DNA of 64,000 nucleotides, from positions 2,302,501-2,366,500 of the forward strand of contig NC_080079.1 in NCBI RefSeq assembly GCF_949987535.1, read 5' to 3'. Under the pieces are notes generated by a model. That model saw nothing but the letters and a program-made list of their open reading frames with translations, was not told the DNA's origin and searched no databases. The position numbers and the translations under genes were made by a program. Each line of letters opens with the position of its first letter. Position 1 is the stretch's first letter. The stretch comes from Balaenoptera acutorostrata. Its lineage: Eukaryota > Chordata > Mammalia > Artiodactyla > Balaenopteridae. Positions 45,931 through 57,985 of this stretch are shown in pieces.

Positions 45931-46526
45931 CAGATCTATTTGGAATGCATGCACAATCCTATTATTTGCTTTCTATCTGTCCTGATTCTTTCTGCATCCC
46001 TTTTGTGCCATCTTTTAGATTCATTAGATATTTTCATTCTTCCCTTTGTTATCTCTATTAGCCTCATAGTTTCATACCCTCATACAACTCTTTTTGTGCT
46101 TGCCCTAGAGATCACAACTGCATCTTTTCACCATCAAATCTGACTTTAAGTTTTGGCTTCCCAGCCCCCAGAACCTGCTGAAAACTTGCTCGGCTTCCCG
46201 GCCGCTGAGACCCCACATTCAGATGCTGCAGACACCCCCAGGGTCAAACCTGCCCCAAATCACAGGATCGTCTTTCTGCATCTCTCTCCTCCTCTGGAAC
46301 CTGACAGGTCTGAAAGTGCTGTCAAACGGAATTTTCAGATTCCTTTTCCAGCTCTTCTAGCCGTTCTTAGTGGTCAGTCCAAGCTCTCATCTGCCACAAC
46401 CACCAGGTATGGAAACGTGGTAGCAATCATCTCAATTGTTGCTTGGTTCATCGGCAGTTTTTTGAGTTTTCAATTGTCAATACGTGTGATGGAGGACTTT
46501 GGACTCAATAATATTCAGGATTTCTT
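45931..46526. other. Unassigned sequence, end of the L1-rich block
   Basis: 45931-46150 is probably L1-derived. From 46150 GC content rises. A 196-codon frame (46153-46743) starts here, but its last third is the antisense MIR that follows. Its first part has no recognisable domain, so I do not call a gene. Confidence 0.35.
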
Positions 46527-46757
46527 ATTAAGTTCTTGCTACGCTGGACACTGGCCTGAGTATTTTGCACGTGTTGCTTCACTCAATCCTCACAGTGAGG
46601 TTTTGAGTTGGGAGTACTATTGTAACCTCACTTTACGAGTCATAAATATGAAGCAGAGAGGAAAGCCTGCCAAGGCCATATGTCAGGGCTGGAAAGGGGT
46701 GGAAGTGAACCAGCAAAATCTGACCCCCGAGTCTCACCTCTAAACCACTGCACTATA
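46527..46757 (-). mobile_element. MIR SINE remnant
   Basis: Nearly full-length antisense MIR: 'acactggcctgagtattttgcacg', 'caatcctcacagtgaggtttt', 'tactattgtaacctcactttacgag' and 'gagtctcacctctaaaccactgcactat'. Confidence 0.85.
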
Positions 46758-47840
46758 TGGGTTGACTGGGAAACAGTTAAACATCTTTTGAAGAACCACG
46801 GACCCCGGAGTGGTAGGGAAATGGCGGCCTGTGGTTACAGGACTCGAACTTGCCAGAGGGAAAGAGCAAGAACATGGGAAGAGAGGTGTGTGATAAGCAG
46901 CCTCTGACCGGAGCAGTAAAAACGCACGTTAATAAGAGGGATCCTTTTCTAAATACACTGAAGCTCTAAATTCTACAAATTACACTTGAAGAGTTCAATC
47001 GTTACACTGCTAAAGAGCAGTAAAACCATATTCATCTGCGTTTAATTCCAATGCTGTTCTCCCAGGTGCTACACACCCCGTCCCCCAGTCACAAAACCGC
47101 ACGCCCTTGGGGGCAGGGCTGGCAGACTGTCCCTTTCTCCTGTTACCAGGAAGGAGGGAGAGAGCACAGAGACTACGCAACATCTGGTGAGGCTGTCCCT
47201 CCCTGGCCAGGGAGCGGCCACCACTGTCCCCTGACGGGGGTCTGCTGGTTCCCTTCCCCACGGCAGTGCCGGCCATGGAAGACTGCCCACACCTCCTCCC
47301 GCCGTGAACACAGCAGCCGGTACCCTGCAGCCCCGTGGCCCCACCTCTGAGCCAGGACAGGCAAAAGGTCCCAAGAAGAAGGGCAAACCAGTGAACGGGG
47401 AAAACGACATCACGGTTGCCTCAAAATCCCCAGTTCAGATTTTCCCCAAAATGTCATCAATTGATTTTGAGTCCAGTCCAACATTTGTACCAAAATGAAT
47501 AATTGGGAGATGAGTCCACATACACAAAACACAAATGGGCGACTACCTTGACCACTTCCGGCCACCCTGGCTCCTGGGGCAGCAGGGTGGGGGGTGGATT
47601 GCAAAGCGACTGCCTCTTGGGTGGGACCCGTGGGCAGGGGACCTGGGAAGGAGACCCGCCAAGTCCTGGACCCCCACCAAGCAGAGCACTGCTCACAACA
47701 CACAAAGGAGCCCCCGATCAGGAAGGATGCAGAGCCCGCCTGGGCCTGGGGCCGGTGGACCTCTGGCATCTAGATTCCTGCATTGTCCTGTGGATGCCCG
47801 CGAAACCTCCCCGATCTCATAGCCCTGACCCTGTGGCAGC
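46758..47840. other. Single-copy sequence, no gene recognised
   Basis: GC-rich from 47050 with frames open on both strands and no recognised product or repeat. Confidence 0.4.
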
Positions 47841-48966
47841 TAAGTGACTACGGCGGGGGAATCACACCCCAGTCCTGGCATCTGCTTTTGTACGAAACAG
47901 CCAGAGTTGTTCCAAATGCACATGGACGTGTGAGGTTTGAGGGAGCCCTACTATTTGAATTGTTAATGGTTCCAACGTAGCTCTGTCTACTGTGGGTCAG
48001 AGCCTTCACCAGCTGTCACGGGCTGCCCTCAGCCGACAGCAGAAGGGCGTGCTGCTGTTCAAATACAAGAGTAAACGCTGCATTAAAACTGAAAATTGAA
48101 ATAATCAACATAGAGGCCTTGATGGAAGCAAACCCTGGCGTGCTTTTCATCCTCCAATGCTTGAGAACAATATGACCAATACAATTAAACAGCAGTTTAA
48201 GAGAACGGCAAGCAGAAGACAAAACGGGCCATTTTCCACAATTCATTCTTATTACCATGTTTCATTTTTGGAAGGCCCTTCGAAGGGATTTTGTCCAGGA
48301 TGGTCAGAGGGCAATGATTTTCCACTGTTTTGCAGACCACAGGTGGATCCCTGTTGGGCCGGCACTCGGGAAAGCTGCTGCCTGAGTGTGGAAAAGAGGA
48401 CAGCGGGCACCAGGGCAGCCAACAGAGCTCCTGCCCTTCGCCTGGGGCCAAGCACAGACCGGGGCTTGTCTCCAGAGGAAGAGGGGCTGCGAGGTTTTCC
48501 CCTTAACGTCTTGGAAGTCTGCTCAGCAAGGAAGAGAAAGCAAAGGCCGCAGGGCTGTAAAAAAGGTGATTCCGTAGCCCCGGTGCCACCCCACGGGCAC
48601 CTCCCGAGCCGAGCTCCCAGATTTGCTGAAAGATACCCAACGGGCTGTGGTCTGCAGAGACCACCCTTCTGTGCGCCCCTGCCTCCCCCGGTCCCACATC
48701 ACGCTCCTCTCCTTCCCTTAGGACCCTCCAAGCCCCCACCCACCTCACCAGCATTTATCCCTTTGAACTGGGATAACCGCCCACCTCCTTCCCTGCTTTC
48801 CAAGGCCTGTGGCCTGGGAGCCAAGCCACAGTCCCACAGGCCACTGGGAGGGAAGCCTGTTTTCATATTTGGTTGCTGTTGTAGAGCACGGAGGGCCTGG
48901 GTTGGGGATAGGTGTCAGTCACAAGCCCTTAAATAAAACAAACGATGCGAAAAAAAAAAAAAAAAA
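47841..48966 (+). pseudogene. Possible retrocopied transcript end, identity unknown
   Basis: A run of 17 As (48950-48966) follows AATAAA (48932-48937) by about 12 bases, the spacing of a polyadenylated mRNA end. The 9-base direct repeat TGTGGCAGC (47832-47840 and 48968-48976) could be a target duplication enclosing about 1.1 kb. Inside lies a 259-codon frame (48157-48936), the longest outside repeats, ending at the signal. Its ATG has a weak context and the proline-rich product is not recognised. A chance A-tract is a real alternative. Confidence 0.3.
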
Positions 48967-49005
48967 GTGTGGCAGCAGCTTCAGGTAGGTGAGCCCGTGA
49001 GATTT

Positions 49006-49497
49006 TTTTTTTTTAATTGAAGCATAGTTGATTTATAATACTGTGTGAGTTTCGGGTGTACAGCAAAGTGATTCGGTCATACACGTACATATGTATATAT
49101 CTATATTCTTTTTTTATTCATTCCATTTTAGTTTATGATACTTCAGTTCAAGATACTGAATACAGTTCCCTGCGCAATACAGTAAACCCTCGTTGTCTAT
49201 CTATTTTATATATAGTTGTGTGTCTCTGTTAATCCCATAATCCCAATTAATCCCCCTCATCCCCCTTTGGTAAGGGGGGGATAAATTTGTTTTCTATGTC
49301 TGTGAGCCTGTTTTCTGTTTTGTAAATAGGTTCATTTGTACTATTTTTCAGACTCCACAAATAAGTGATATCACATGGTATTTGTCTTTCTCTGTCTGGC
49401 TTACTTCACTTAGTGTGATAATCTCTAGGTCCACCCATGTTGCTGCAAATGGCTTTATTTCATTCATTTTTATGGCTGAGTAATATTCCATTGTATT
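49006..49497 (-). mobile_element. 5'-truncated L1 (3' UTR and last ORF2 codons, antisense)
   Basis: Minus-strand L1 starting with a T-run (49006-49015), then 'gaagcatagttgatttataatactgtgtgagttt', 'caagatactgaatacagttccctg' and the antisense ORF2 end to 'gtaatattccattgtatt'. It has a G-run insertion near 49276. The frame across it is broken beyond the last ORF2 codons. Confidence 0.92.
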
Positions 49498-50110
49498 ACT
49501 GAGTGGGGGAGGGAGGAGAACCGTGGGCAAGGCTTCACGGATGGGAGCTCGGCTCCTTCCCCAGTGGGAACGCACTTCTCCACCGCCCAAACCCGCTCCC
49601 AGGAAGGCCAGTGCCCCAGGTAAAGGTAAAGGTGAAAGCACACCTTTCTCACCCCTTCCTAGACGCTACTCTGTGCCCTCATAAGCATCCTCCCAGGGAG
49701 CTCATCAGAAACAGCTCCCTCTGCTTCTGAGCTTTCCCAAGGATGAAAGCACCTGCTGGGCTGGGGCAGTTAATATGCAAACATAAGGGATGAGAGGTCC
49801 TGCACATCTGCTGTGGAAGCGTCTCTAGAATACCAGCTAGCGCATTCCCCACGCGCCTCCAACTGCACCAAAGAAAGCACAAGTCATTGTCAACATTCGC
49901 TCCTCTTATATTCTCAGAGGTTTTGGTATCTACATGTTAACTTCATATAAAATATTTCAGAAAAAGCAAATTGCCCCTTGTCAAGGGAATTTTGGCTTTT
50001 GAAAAAGAGCCATACAATAATTCAACCCCAAATAGTTCAGAGCTTAAAAAAACACCTAACTTTTAAATATGTATTGAGTTTTTGTAAAGGCTGCTTACTT
50101 TTACTAGTAT
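49498..50110. other. Single-copy sequence, no gene recognised
   Basis: GC-rich then AT-rich. No repeat or exon recognised. Confidence 0.4.
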
Positions 50111-50386
50111 TTTATTTTATTTTAAAGGAACATTTATTTATTTATTTATATTTTGGCTGCGTTGGGTCTTCGTTGCTGTGCACGGGCTCTAGGCGCGTGG
50201 GCTTCAGTAGTTGTGGCATGCAGGCTCAACAGTTGTGGCTCGCGGGGTCTAGAGCACAGGCTCAGTAGTCGTGGCGCATGGGCTTAGTTGCTCCGCGGCA
50301 TGTGGGATCTTCCCGGACCAGGGCTCAAACCCTTGTCCCCTGCATTGGCAGGTGGATTCTTAACCACTGCGCCACCAGGGAAGTCC
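50111..50386 (-). mobile_element. CHR-family SINE, variant body
   Basis: Minus-strand CHR copy with head AGGACTTCCCTGGTGGCGCA and body modules in the same extended order as the copy at 16098-16447 ('agcacaggctcagtagtcgtggcgcatgg'), but lacking the GC-rich 5'-distal module. The duplication is imperfect: ACTAGTAT (50103-50110) and ATTAGTAT just after 50386. Confidence 0.92.
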
Positions 50387-51734
50387 TATTAGTATGTTAA
50401 AATTATTTTTCCCTGAAGCATGAACAGAAATTTCACAAAATGCAAATGTCAGGACACCTGAACTCAATAAATTCTTTTCTATTTTCCTAACATTCTCCAC
50501 TCCCTGCCTTCAGCCTGGCCATCACTCCAGTCAAGAATTAAATAAAGTAAGAATCATCATTCCCTAATGCAGACTCGCCCTGGCAGGAAGCTTTGGGTAA
50601 GTCTAACGTGTTACACGTTGAAAAAATTCTTACAGAAAGCAGCATAGCTTTCACGGCTGCTAGATTTTCCCCCGGAAAAAAATGCATTTTAAAGTAAGTG
50701 GTGTATTTTCTTCCTTCTCCCTAACTTGAGATTTCCCTTGGTAAAAGTCAAGAGAACAGAGTTCCAGCACACATATCATTCAAGGATCAATCAATTTTCT
50801 GGAGGCATTTTTCTCCCTGAGAAAAGACCACCATCTGCTCTAATCAGTTTGGATTTTTTTGCTTGACATAACACTTGTTTCCTAGGGACAAACTGAATAA
50901 CCAAGTTCCATGAGCTGAATGCGTTTTACAGCGCACTAACTTGACAAGGCAAGGCAAGGCATTTAAGCATCAGAAGACTGGCTTTATCCATCAATGGGTG
51001 ACATTTTAGAAACAAAACAGGAGGAAAGGCTGGAAAAAGAACACACAGTTTACTTAGTCTACGGAGGTAATGAAGAAGGCATTTCTGACGCAGAACAATC
51101 GTTAGTTTTAGGGCTTGTTGATGAAGCCAGGGTCTGACCCAGAGACGAACAGGCTGAAGACCATGACCACCGCAGGCAGCAAGGCATCCCCTACTCACAC
51201 TCCGCGCAGGGTCATTCTCACCGGCACCTGCATCCCCGACCTGGAAGTGACATCACTTCTGCCAACGCACTGGCCAGCAATGGCCAAGGCTGATTCAAGG
51301 GGACAGGGAGTACAGTCCCACCGACACCCCAAACGGCAGTGACTCTTGTGAGGTTGGTGAGCACTGTTACACCAAGCACACCACTTGCCTCCACCTTTAC
51401 CCAGTGATGGGCCCCAAAACCTGACTCAGAGACACGTGGATCTCAACACCGGCCACCCATGAACAGCACAGGGAAAGGTCTTACAGATCAGCATGCCTGG
51501 CCCTCCCCCGATCCACACATCCCGACTCTCTGGGCTGGAGCCCAGGCATCAGTAGCTTTCCAGAGCCCCACAGGCAGCGTCGGTACCCAGTGGGTACTGA
51601 AGTCCCCCTCTGAGAGCTCTCAGCACCTCTGGATGCGGCTCAGCCGGGCGGGCCTGCCTGGGACCCTGCCACGCTCAGTGTGGTGCCCGGCTTCAGCCCC
51701 TCGCTGTCTGGAACACGAGGCTCTCGGCCAGCAG
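50387..51734. other. Single-copy sequence; AT-rich part could be conserved non-coding DNA
   Basis: 50390-50930 is AT-rich without recognised repeats. A short GGCAA triplication lies at about 50945-50960. 51180-51730 is GC-rich. No exon recognised. Confidence 0.35.
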
Positions 51735-51880
51735 CGTTGCTAAGACACGGGAACCTCCAGCGTGCGTGCGAATCACCCGAGTGCTGGCGAGACCCCTCCT
51801 CCCACAGTCCTGATTCCGGGGCATCCAGGTGGGGCCTGGGGGGTCTGCATGTTGACTGGTGACCCCGTTTGAAATACACG
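51735..51880 (+). mobile_element. MER5-like DNA transposon remnant
   Basis: The string 'gtgcgaatcacccgagtgctggcgagacccc', then 'cctgattccggggcatccaggtggggcctgggg', follows the MER5A (hAT-Charlie) consensus. Only a diverged fragment remains. Confidence 0.6.
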
Positions 51881-51904
51881 GCTAAGGAGGTTCCCACAAG
51901 TGAC

Positions 51905-52400
51905 GGTCAAGTTTCTGTGCAAACTTGACTGGGCTGGGGCTGAGGGATGACGACCCGGTAGCTGGTAAGCATGGTTTGTGGGTGTGCCTGGGAGGGCGTT
52001 TCTGGAAGAGGTTAGCATTCGATTCAGTAGAGTGCGTGAAGACCACCACAGTCACCCACGCGGTAGGCCTCCTCCAGCCCACTGAGGGCCCGAATAGAAC
52101 AAAACGACGGAGGACGGCAAACGTGCGCTTTCACTCGACCTGGCACGCCCCTCCTCTCCTGCCCTCAGAGCTTGGACCTCAGAGCTCCTGATTCTCTGGC
52201 CTTTGGACTTGGACTAGACCTCACACCGTCGGCTCCCCTGGTTCTCAGGCTTCCAGACTCGGACGGAGCTACATCCCCAGCTCTCCTGGGCCTCCAGTCT
52301 GCAGACAGCAGGTCGTGGGACTTCTTGGCGTCCATAACAGAGGAAGTCAGTTTCTATAATAAACCTCCTCTCATGCGTGTCCGAGTCTATATACGGTCCA
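51905..52400 (+). mobile_element. Ancient LTR-like interspersed repeat, family uncertain
   Basis: Recognisable mammalian repeat consensus: 'caaacttgactgggctgg', 'gtgcctgggagggcgtttctgg', 'ctgagggcccgaatagaac', alternating 'cttggac.tcagagctcc' modules and a 3' part 'gtccataacagaggaagtcagtttctataataaacc'. The orientation follows the AATAAA-like 3' end. I cannot name the family. Confidence 0.55.
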
Positions 52401-54189
52401 ACCACCGAGCCAGCCAGCGAGCCTTCCCTACTTGGAGCAGCTGCTGAGCTGTGGCCAATCAGGTCGCTTTCTTGCTTTGCTTCTGCATCTTCTCTGTAGA
52501 AAACCCTCCCACACCTGTTCGGGGAAGCACTCCAATCACCTCCAGTTTGCTGCTACCTGATTCGAACCGATGTTTGTGCAAATAAACTTTGAAAATGTTA
52601 GTGTGTCTCGGTTGACCTGTAACAGCACATCCTGGATGGTGGAGGAATTAGAAAGAATAGGACAGCACGGGAACGGCAGACAAAGAGGAGACGGTCCCTT
52701 GGGTCCAGTGGCTCCCACTAGGAACTCACTCATTCGTCCCCGAAATAAACATTTCTGAGCACGAAATAAGCACCAGATGAGAAAATACGGAACTTGACAC
52801 TTACTCTTCCTCTCCCCCGGAAGGGCAAGACTCCACAACGTGAAGGAAAAGGCTCCATCTTGAGGTTCTGTTTCAGACAGAAAAGGCTGTTTTTGCCACA
52901 GGGTCCAAGTAATTTTTCCATTTCGTGGAGACCTGGGAGTCTATTTCATCAAGGGCTTCGGAAATGATCCATTACGATGAAATGGTACCCCAAATCCTGA
53001 GTGGAAATGTTTCCCCGGCACTCACCCTCTCGTAATCACAGCAAAATAGCGAGAGGTCCATTGCCTGTGAAATGGGGCTTGCTGCAGCAGGTCAGCCTGG
53101 GCCCTGGCAGCTGTTGCAGCCGTAACTGGACGCGCATCACCTGGGTGGCCAGATGGGGAGCAGGTGCCCACGTGGTCCTGCTGGACCAGCACACGCAGAC
53201 CTTCAGGAGCTGGATTAGCTGGAATCACAGAAGAGGTGAGGTCCCAGTGAGATCGTATGTGCTTTACTAACCGTCTCTAGGTGTTGCCCCTCATACTGAT
53301 GGACTCTGGTCATCTGTCCAGCAGTGAGACGAGCTCGTCAGGCTCCAGTCACGGGTCCGAGGGAAGAGCGTGCCTGGTCCTGCTCCGAGCTCTCCCCTTC
53401 CGCACACCACACACCCATCACGTGGATGACCGGGCCCCACTCCTGAGGATGCAGCCCACGTCCTGCCTCACCTGGCGTCTGCTTTCCCGATGTCTTGCAA
53501 AGGGAGAAGAAGGACTTGGGTTTCATGGTGGGGACAGAGGAAAGCCAGAAAAAAATCCCACAAAAAACGCTGGACCCAAGGTCCAACGAAGAAAGTGCAG
53601 GGGGGCCCCACTTCTAGATTCCTCAGGGCTTGCAAATCTCAGGCAGGTAGGGATTGACATAAACAAGCTTCCTGGAATATGAGACAGAGGAGACACAGAA
53701 CATCAGCCAGCAGTGCCCTCCCACGAAGGCAGGTGCGGGCAGAGAGGAGGTGATGGCCAGACCCTCATCCTCCGCTGACCTCACACCTGGCCCTGCTCAC
53801 AGAGGTGAAGGAGGCATCTGTGGGTCTCACCGCACAGCCCCTGAGGAGGATGCTCCCCATAGGGACGAGGTCACCCTGTCACAGGCTTCACAGGGACGGG
53901 GATTCCCTCTCGGTCCAGCCCCTCTGGTCCTCACCAAACGTTCCCCATCGACTTAGCTAAGCCCCAGTGGGGTGTTCCGCCATTTTCATGAATCACCTGT
54001 CCCGAAAGGATGGCTCTCATCTCATTCCTAGGCGAGGTCTCCTCCCGGTTTTCCTTTTCCTGTAAGATGCTACCCACCCCCAGGTGCCGCGCCAGACTCT
54101 CAGGGCTGCCTCTGATTCACCAACACCTCGCCCACAGGTTTAATCACTTGCTAAGTTCTGTCATTCCTGTGTCTGCTTAATACCTCCTA
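52401..54189. other. Single-copy sequence, no gene recognised
   Basis: Mostly GC-rich. A 133-codon frame (53281-53682) has no recognisable product or splice borders. No confident repeat or RNA gene. Confidence 0.35.
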
Positions 54190-54545
54190 CCTGGTCTTTT
54201 CCTTCCATTCTCGAGTTTAGCACCTCGCCTGCTCCCTCTCAGATCTTTTTTCCATCCTCCGCATTTCCCCATTTACATCTACCCAACCCTCACCCACCAG
54301 ATCCTCCTCTTGTCTTACGAATATCATTTCACTGGGTCCTCCATTCCTGTGAAAAGTCTCCAGACTTCCCAGCCTGGTCTCCAAGGCCTTTCCCAGCTTG
54401 TCCCAGGCTCTTATCCCAGCACAACGCCAAGGAGACCGTCCAGGTGCCCTGATGTGCTCCCTCCGGGCCTCTGGCAAGACACCCCTCTGCCTGGAAAGCC
54501 TGCCTCTGACACCCCGCCACCTCAAGTCCCCCTGCCATCCTACTT
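54190..54545 (+). mobile_element. L2 LINE 3' region
   Basis: Follows L2 consensus: 'cagcctggtctccaaggcctttcccagc', 'gatgtgctccctccgggcctctgg', 'cccctctgcctggaaagcctgcctc'. Open frames on both strands here (54217-54720) are repeat-derived. Confidence 0.65.
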
Positions 54546-55225
54546 CCAGCAGCGTGGCAGGATGGATACTCGAATGGCCCTCGTCTTGGAAACATTAAAG
54601 TGGTGCATAGATCTATGTTATTTTAACGTGTTGGCTGAACAGGAAACCCAAGGACCACTAGAGAATCACAAAGGAGCTTCCCAGGTAAATATAGGGTTCC
54701 ATAGGGTGCATCCACCTTAAGTATAAGCAAGAATTACGCACCCCGCCCCCATGCAGAAGACAGCAAGGGAAGGTGCTTGCCTCAGCCCTTACACGGGGGA
54801 AGGAGAAAAACTTCCCTGAAAACCACAAGCCAGTCCCCTTGCAGTCTGCTGTCTGAATCACCTCTGTTATTAATCCAAAAACTTGCGAGCAGGAAATTTA
54901 AATTAAGTTGGTACCTAGTGGCAGTGCCCCAAACAAGAGGAAGAGGTAAATATGGAACCCCTCTAGAGGAAATCAATCTCAACACACCTCTCAAAGAATG
55001 CCACAAAGTCAAGGGAGAAGGGCGGCTTGTCTTCCAAATAAGGAGATAAATTGCCATAAGTAAGAAGCAGCAAAAGCAACAGAAGCAGGCATGCAAAAGC
55101 TTATTAAGATTGATATTTTAAAGAAATATAAGAGAAAAATAGAAGCAAAGAGCAGAGATGAAAAAATAGAATTCCTAGAAGTGAAAAATACAAAGATTAA
55201 AATTAAAAACTCAATGATCTCCACA
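54546..55225 (+). mobile_element. Possible old L1 5' region
   Basis: The last part (about 55080-55215) matches the ORF1/5' region of old L1s ('gcagagatgaaaaaatagaattcctagaagtg', 'attaaaattaaaaactcaatg'). The first part is less certain and may be single-copy sequence. Confidence 0.4.
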
Positions 55226-55524
55226 TCCAGAAAGACGGAGAAGGTTTACAAGCCCTCCTGCTAAGTGTGACTACAGACCTGGCCACTATGTGTGAGGCCA
55301 GGTAAGGAGATTCCGAAGGTGCAGAGAAGGCAGAGCGGCAGGGCCCCGGGGAGCTGAAGGGCAGCAGGGTTGAGGGGGCTGTGTTTCCTGCTCGCCAAAA
55401 GCATCCGATTCAAAGCTGAGTAAGCCAGCCTCCTGGAAACACCAGCCGGAGGCGATGAGAAGCCCTGCCCAAAGCTGCTCTCCAGTCTTGGACCAGGAAA
55501 GAGGCCCCATCAAGACAGAAAACA

Positions 55525-55793
55525 AACCTACGATTACCAAAGGGGAGAGGAGCAGGGAGGGATAAATTAGGAGTTTGGGCTTAACAGATACACACTACTA
55601 TATATAAAAGAGGTAAACAACAAGGACCTACTGTACAGCACAGGGAAATACATTCTATATCTTGTAAATTACCTATAATGCAAAAGAATCTGAAAAAGTA
55701 TATATATACTATATATGTACATGTAACTGAATCACTGTGCTGTACACCTGAAACTAACACAACATTGCAAATCAACTAGACTTCATTAAAAAA
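55525..55793 (+). mobile_element. L1 3' UTR fragment
   Basis: Contains only the 3' UTR: 'cctacgattaccaaaggggagagg', 'aaacaacaaggacctactgtacagcac', 'taactgaatcactgtgctgtacacc' and an A-rich end near 55784-55798. Severely 5'-truncated. Confidence 0.88.
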
Positions 55794-55799
55794 AATAAA

Positions 55800-56394
55800 A
55801 AGGTAGAAAACGGTCAGACAATAATAGCTCTTCTCCAAGCACAGGAAAAACCGTGGTCAATCCCCACCCAACCAGCAAAGGCCGAGTGGGGACCAACTTC
55901 CACCCGCCCTGGGCAGTAACCTCCCCTCCCTGCCGGGTGGGTCAGAGGAGACCCAGGACAGAGTCAGGACTTTCGCCAGCATCCAGCGTTATTAAGGCCA
56001 CCCTCCTCCAGACCGCTTTCCCATCCTCTGCTTTTCCCCAGCCCTCTGTGGTCCTCTCGTGGGGACCGCATGAGGAGGAGTGATGAGGAGCTCCCACACT
56101 CCACACCTCAGCTAAGGAGGCGTCAGTGGATGCCCAGTGGGGATCTGGAATCCCATCCCCACCCCACAGTCAGGAGGAGTGGTCCTGATGGTGAAGATGG
56201 AGTGGGGAACCTGGGGTTCCTTCCCCTCCTGCTGTAACAAGACAGCTCACGCCCTGGAATTGCCATCGTCACTTCAACTTGACTCTACTCATTGGAAGCA
56301 AATAAGTAAATCCAGCCCATGCTCAAGGGAAGGGAGGATGGAGTCCCAGCTCCTGAAGGGACAAGAATCAAGTAATCTTTGGACACATCTTAGG
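55800..56394. other. Single-copy GC-rich sequence, no gene recognised
   Basis: Short frames only. No repeat recognised. Confidence 0.4.
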
Positions 56395-56790
56395 ACCTCC
56401 ACAATGTCGCTTATAATAGCAACAAAACTACAAAGTATCTGAGAATAAATATAACCAAATATTCACATCTCTTGTGGAGAAAATTATAAAACTTTATTGA
56501 AAAGAAGTGAAAAAGACCTAGGGAAGTGGAGATGCAAACCACGGCCTTAGAAAACGTCGAGGTCCCCAAAATGTTCACCTCTCCTCAAACTGATCTACAA
56601 ATTTGATCTAAGTCCACCCAAAATCCCAACAGGTTTGTCCTTAATATAGAACTTGAAGGATTTTTCTAAGTTGTATGTGGAAGAATAAATGAAAAACACT
56701 CCTGATAAAGGATAATGGTTGTCAGGGGTAGGGGGGAAATTCTTGACCAGATATTAAAACTTAGTATGACCTGAAAAGTATTTAAAATAC
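56395..56790 (+). mobile_element. Old L1 ORF2 fragment
   Basis: Matches the middle of L1 ORF2: 'acaatgtcgcttataatagcaacaaaac', 'agaaaattataaaactttattgaaaag', 'caaactgatctacaaatttgatc' and 'caaaatcccaacaggtttgtcc'. Multiple frame breaks. Confidence 0.8.
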
Positions 56791-57034
56791 TCTGTCTTTG
56801 GAGAAGAGGTGGGAGAAAGTTGGTGACTCCAGGGGTGGAGAGGATGCAGACCGCAGGAGCTCTGATCCCTGCGGGGAGAGTGCACACAGCCGCACCCACT
56901 TTCCAGGAAGCGTGGCATCACCTGATAAACTGCACATGTACTTATCAAGGCTCCAACCGAAAAAGAGCCCTCAGTGTACATCCTTGAGGAACAGCTGTCC
57001 AGAAACCAGCAGAATGTGGGAGCAGAGTCATTGA

Positions 57035-57400
57035 GAGTTTACAAGGGCTGAAACAACCCAAATGTTCACCTACCAACTACAAGTGGGAAAATAAAGTGTG
57101 GTGTACAGGCATGGACACAGGCAGCCTCAACATCACAATGTCAAGCGAAGAGACAAACCAACCGACCTCCAGATGGTATGCTTACTTTTTTAACTTCAAG
57201 AAGAGAGAAACCTAAATGAAATACTGTTTAGCAGTACACAGCGAGGTGGCCCAGCCATAAGGAACAGCGAGGGACGAAGCTAAATTTCAGGACAGTGTTT
57301 GGCAGGTGGGGAGCTGGAGAGAGACAGCGAAAGGTAATCAGGTTGGATTCATGGATGCAGGAGGACCACCTGCCCTGTTTTCCCGGGACTGAGAAGTTTC
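57035..57400 (+). mobile_element. Old L1 3' fragment
   Basis: 'gggctgaaacaacccaaatgttcacc', 'gaaaataaagtgtggtgtac' and the later 'gatggtatgcttacttttttaacttc' fit an old, strongly diverged L1 3' end. It may continue the copy at 56395-56790 after an internal deletion or insertion. Confidence 0.5.
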
Positions 57401-57574
57401 CCGAGATGTGAGAATTTCCGTGCTACAACCAGAACAGTCTTGGGCAAACTGGAACGGTTGCCTCCCCCACACTGAGAACTTGTAAGGTTCCAGAATATTC
57501 TGATTTGCCCCTGCTGCTCTTCATTTCATCCTTTTTTAAACTGGGGGTAGCGGGTTGAAGAGTAACCCACCCCC

Positions 57575-57985
57575 ACAAAAAAAGTATGTCCACCTCCTAA
57601 CACCTGGTACCTGGGAATGTGACCTTGTTTGGAAAGGGGGTCTTTGCAGATGTAAAGAAATCAAGGATCTCAAGATGAGATAATCCTGGATTAACCAGGT
57701 CGGCCCTAAATCCAGGGACACGTGTCCTTACGAGACGGAAGAGCACAAGGCCGGTAAGGAGGGCAGGCAGAGATGGGGGCGACGGGGCCACAGGCCCAGG
57801 GACGCCTGGAGCCCCAGAACCTGGCACAGACAGGAAGGACCCTCCGCTGGGGCCTCAGAGGGAGCGCAGCCTGCCAGCACCTTGATTTCAGACTTCTGGC
57901 CTCCAGACTGTGAGAGAATGAATTTCTGTTGTTCTAAGTTTGTAGTCATTTGTTTCAGCAGCCCCAGGAAACTCAAACACTGGGC
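57575..57985 (+). mobile_element. Ancient LTR-like interspersed repeat, family uncertain
   Basis: Matches a widespread mammalian repeat consensus: 'cctaacacctggtacctgggaatgtgaccttgtttgg', 'gggtctttgcagatgt', 'cagcaccttgatttcagacttctggcctccagactgtgag' and 'aatttctgttgttctaag'. It ends at 'cagccccaggaaactc'. Old and diverged. Confidence 0.65.

Noticed and set aside
46153..46743. 196-codon frame with a hydrophobic segment
   Set aside because: Its last third is an antisense MIR and the first part has no recognisable homology.
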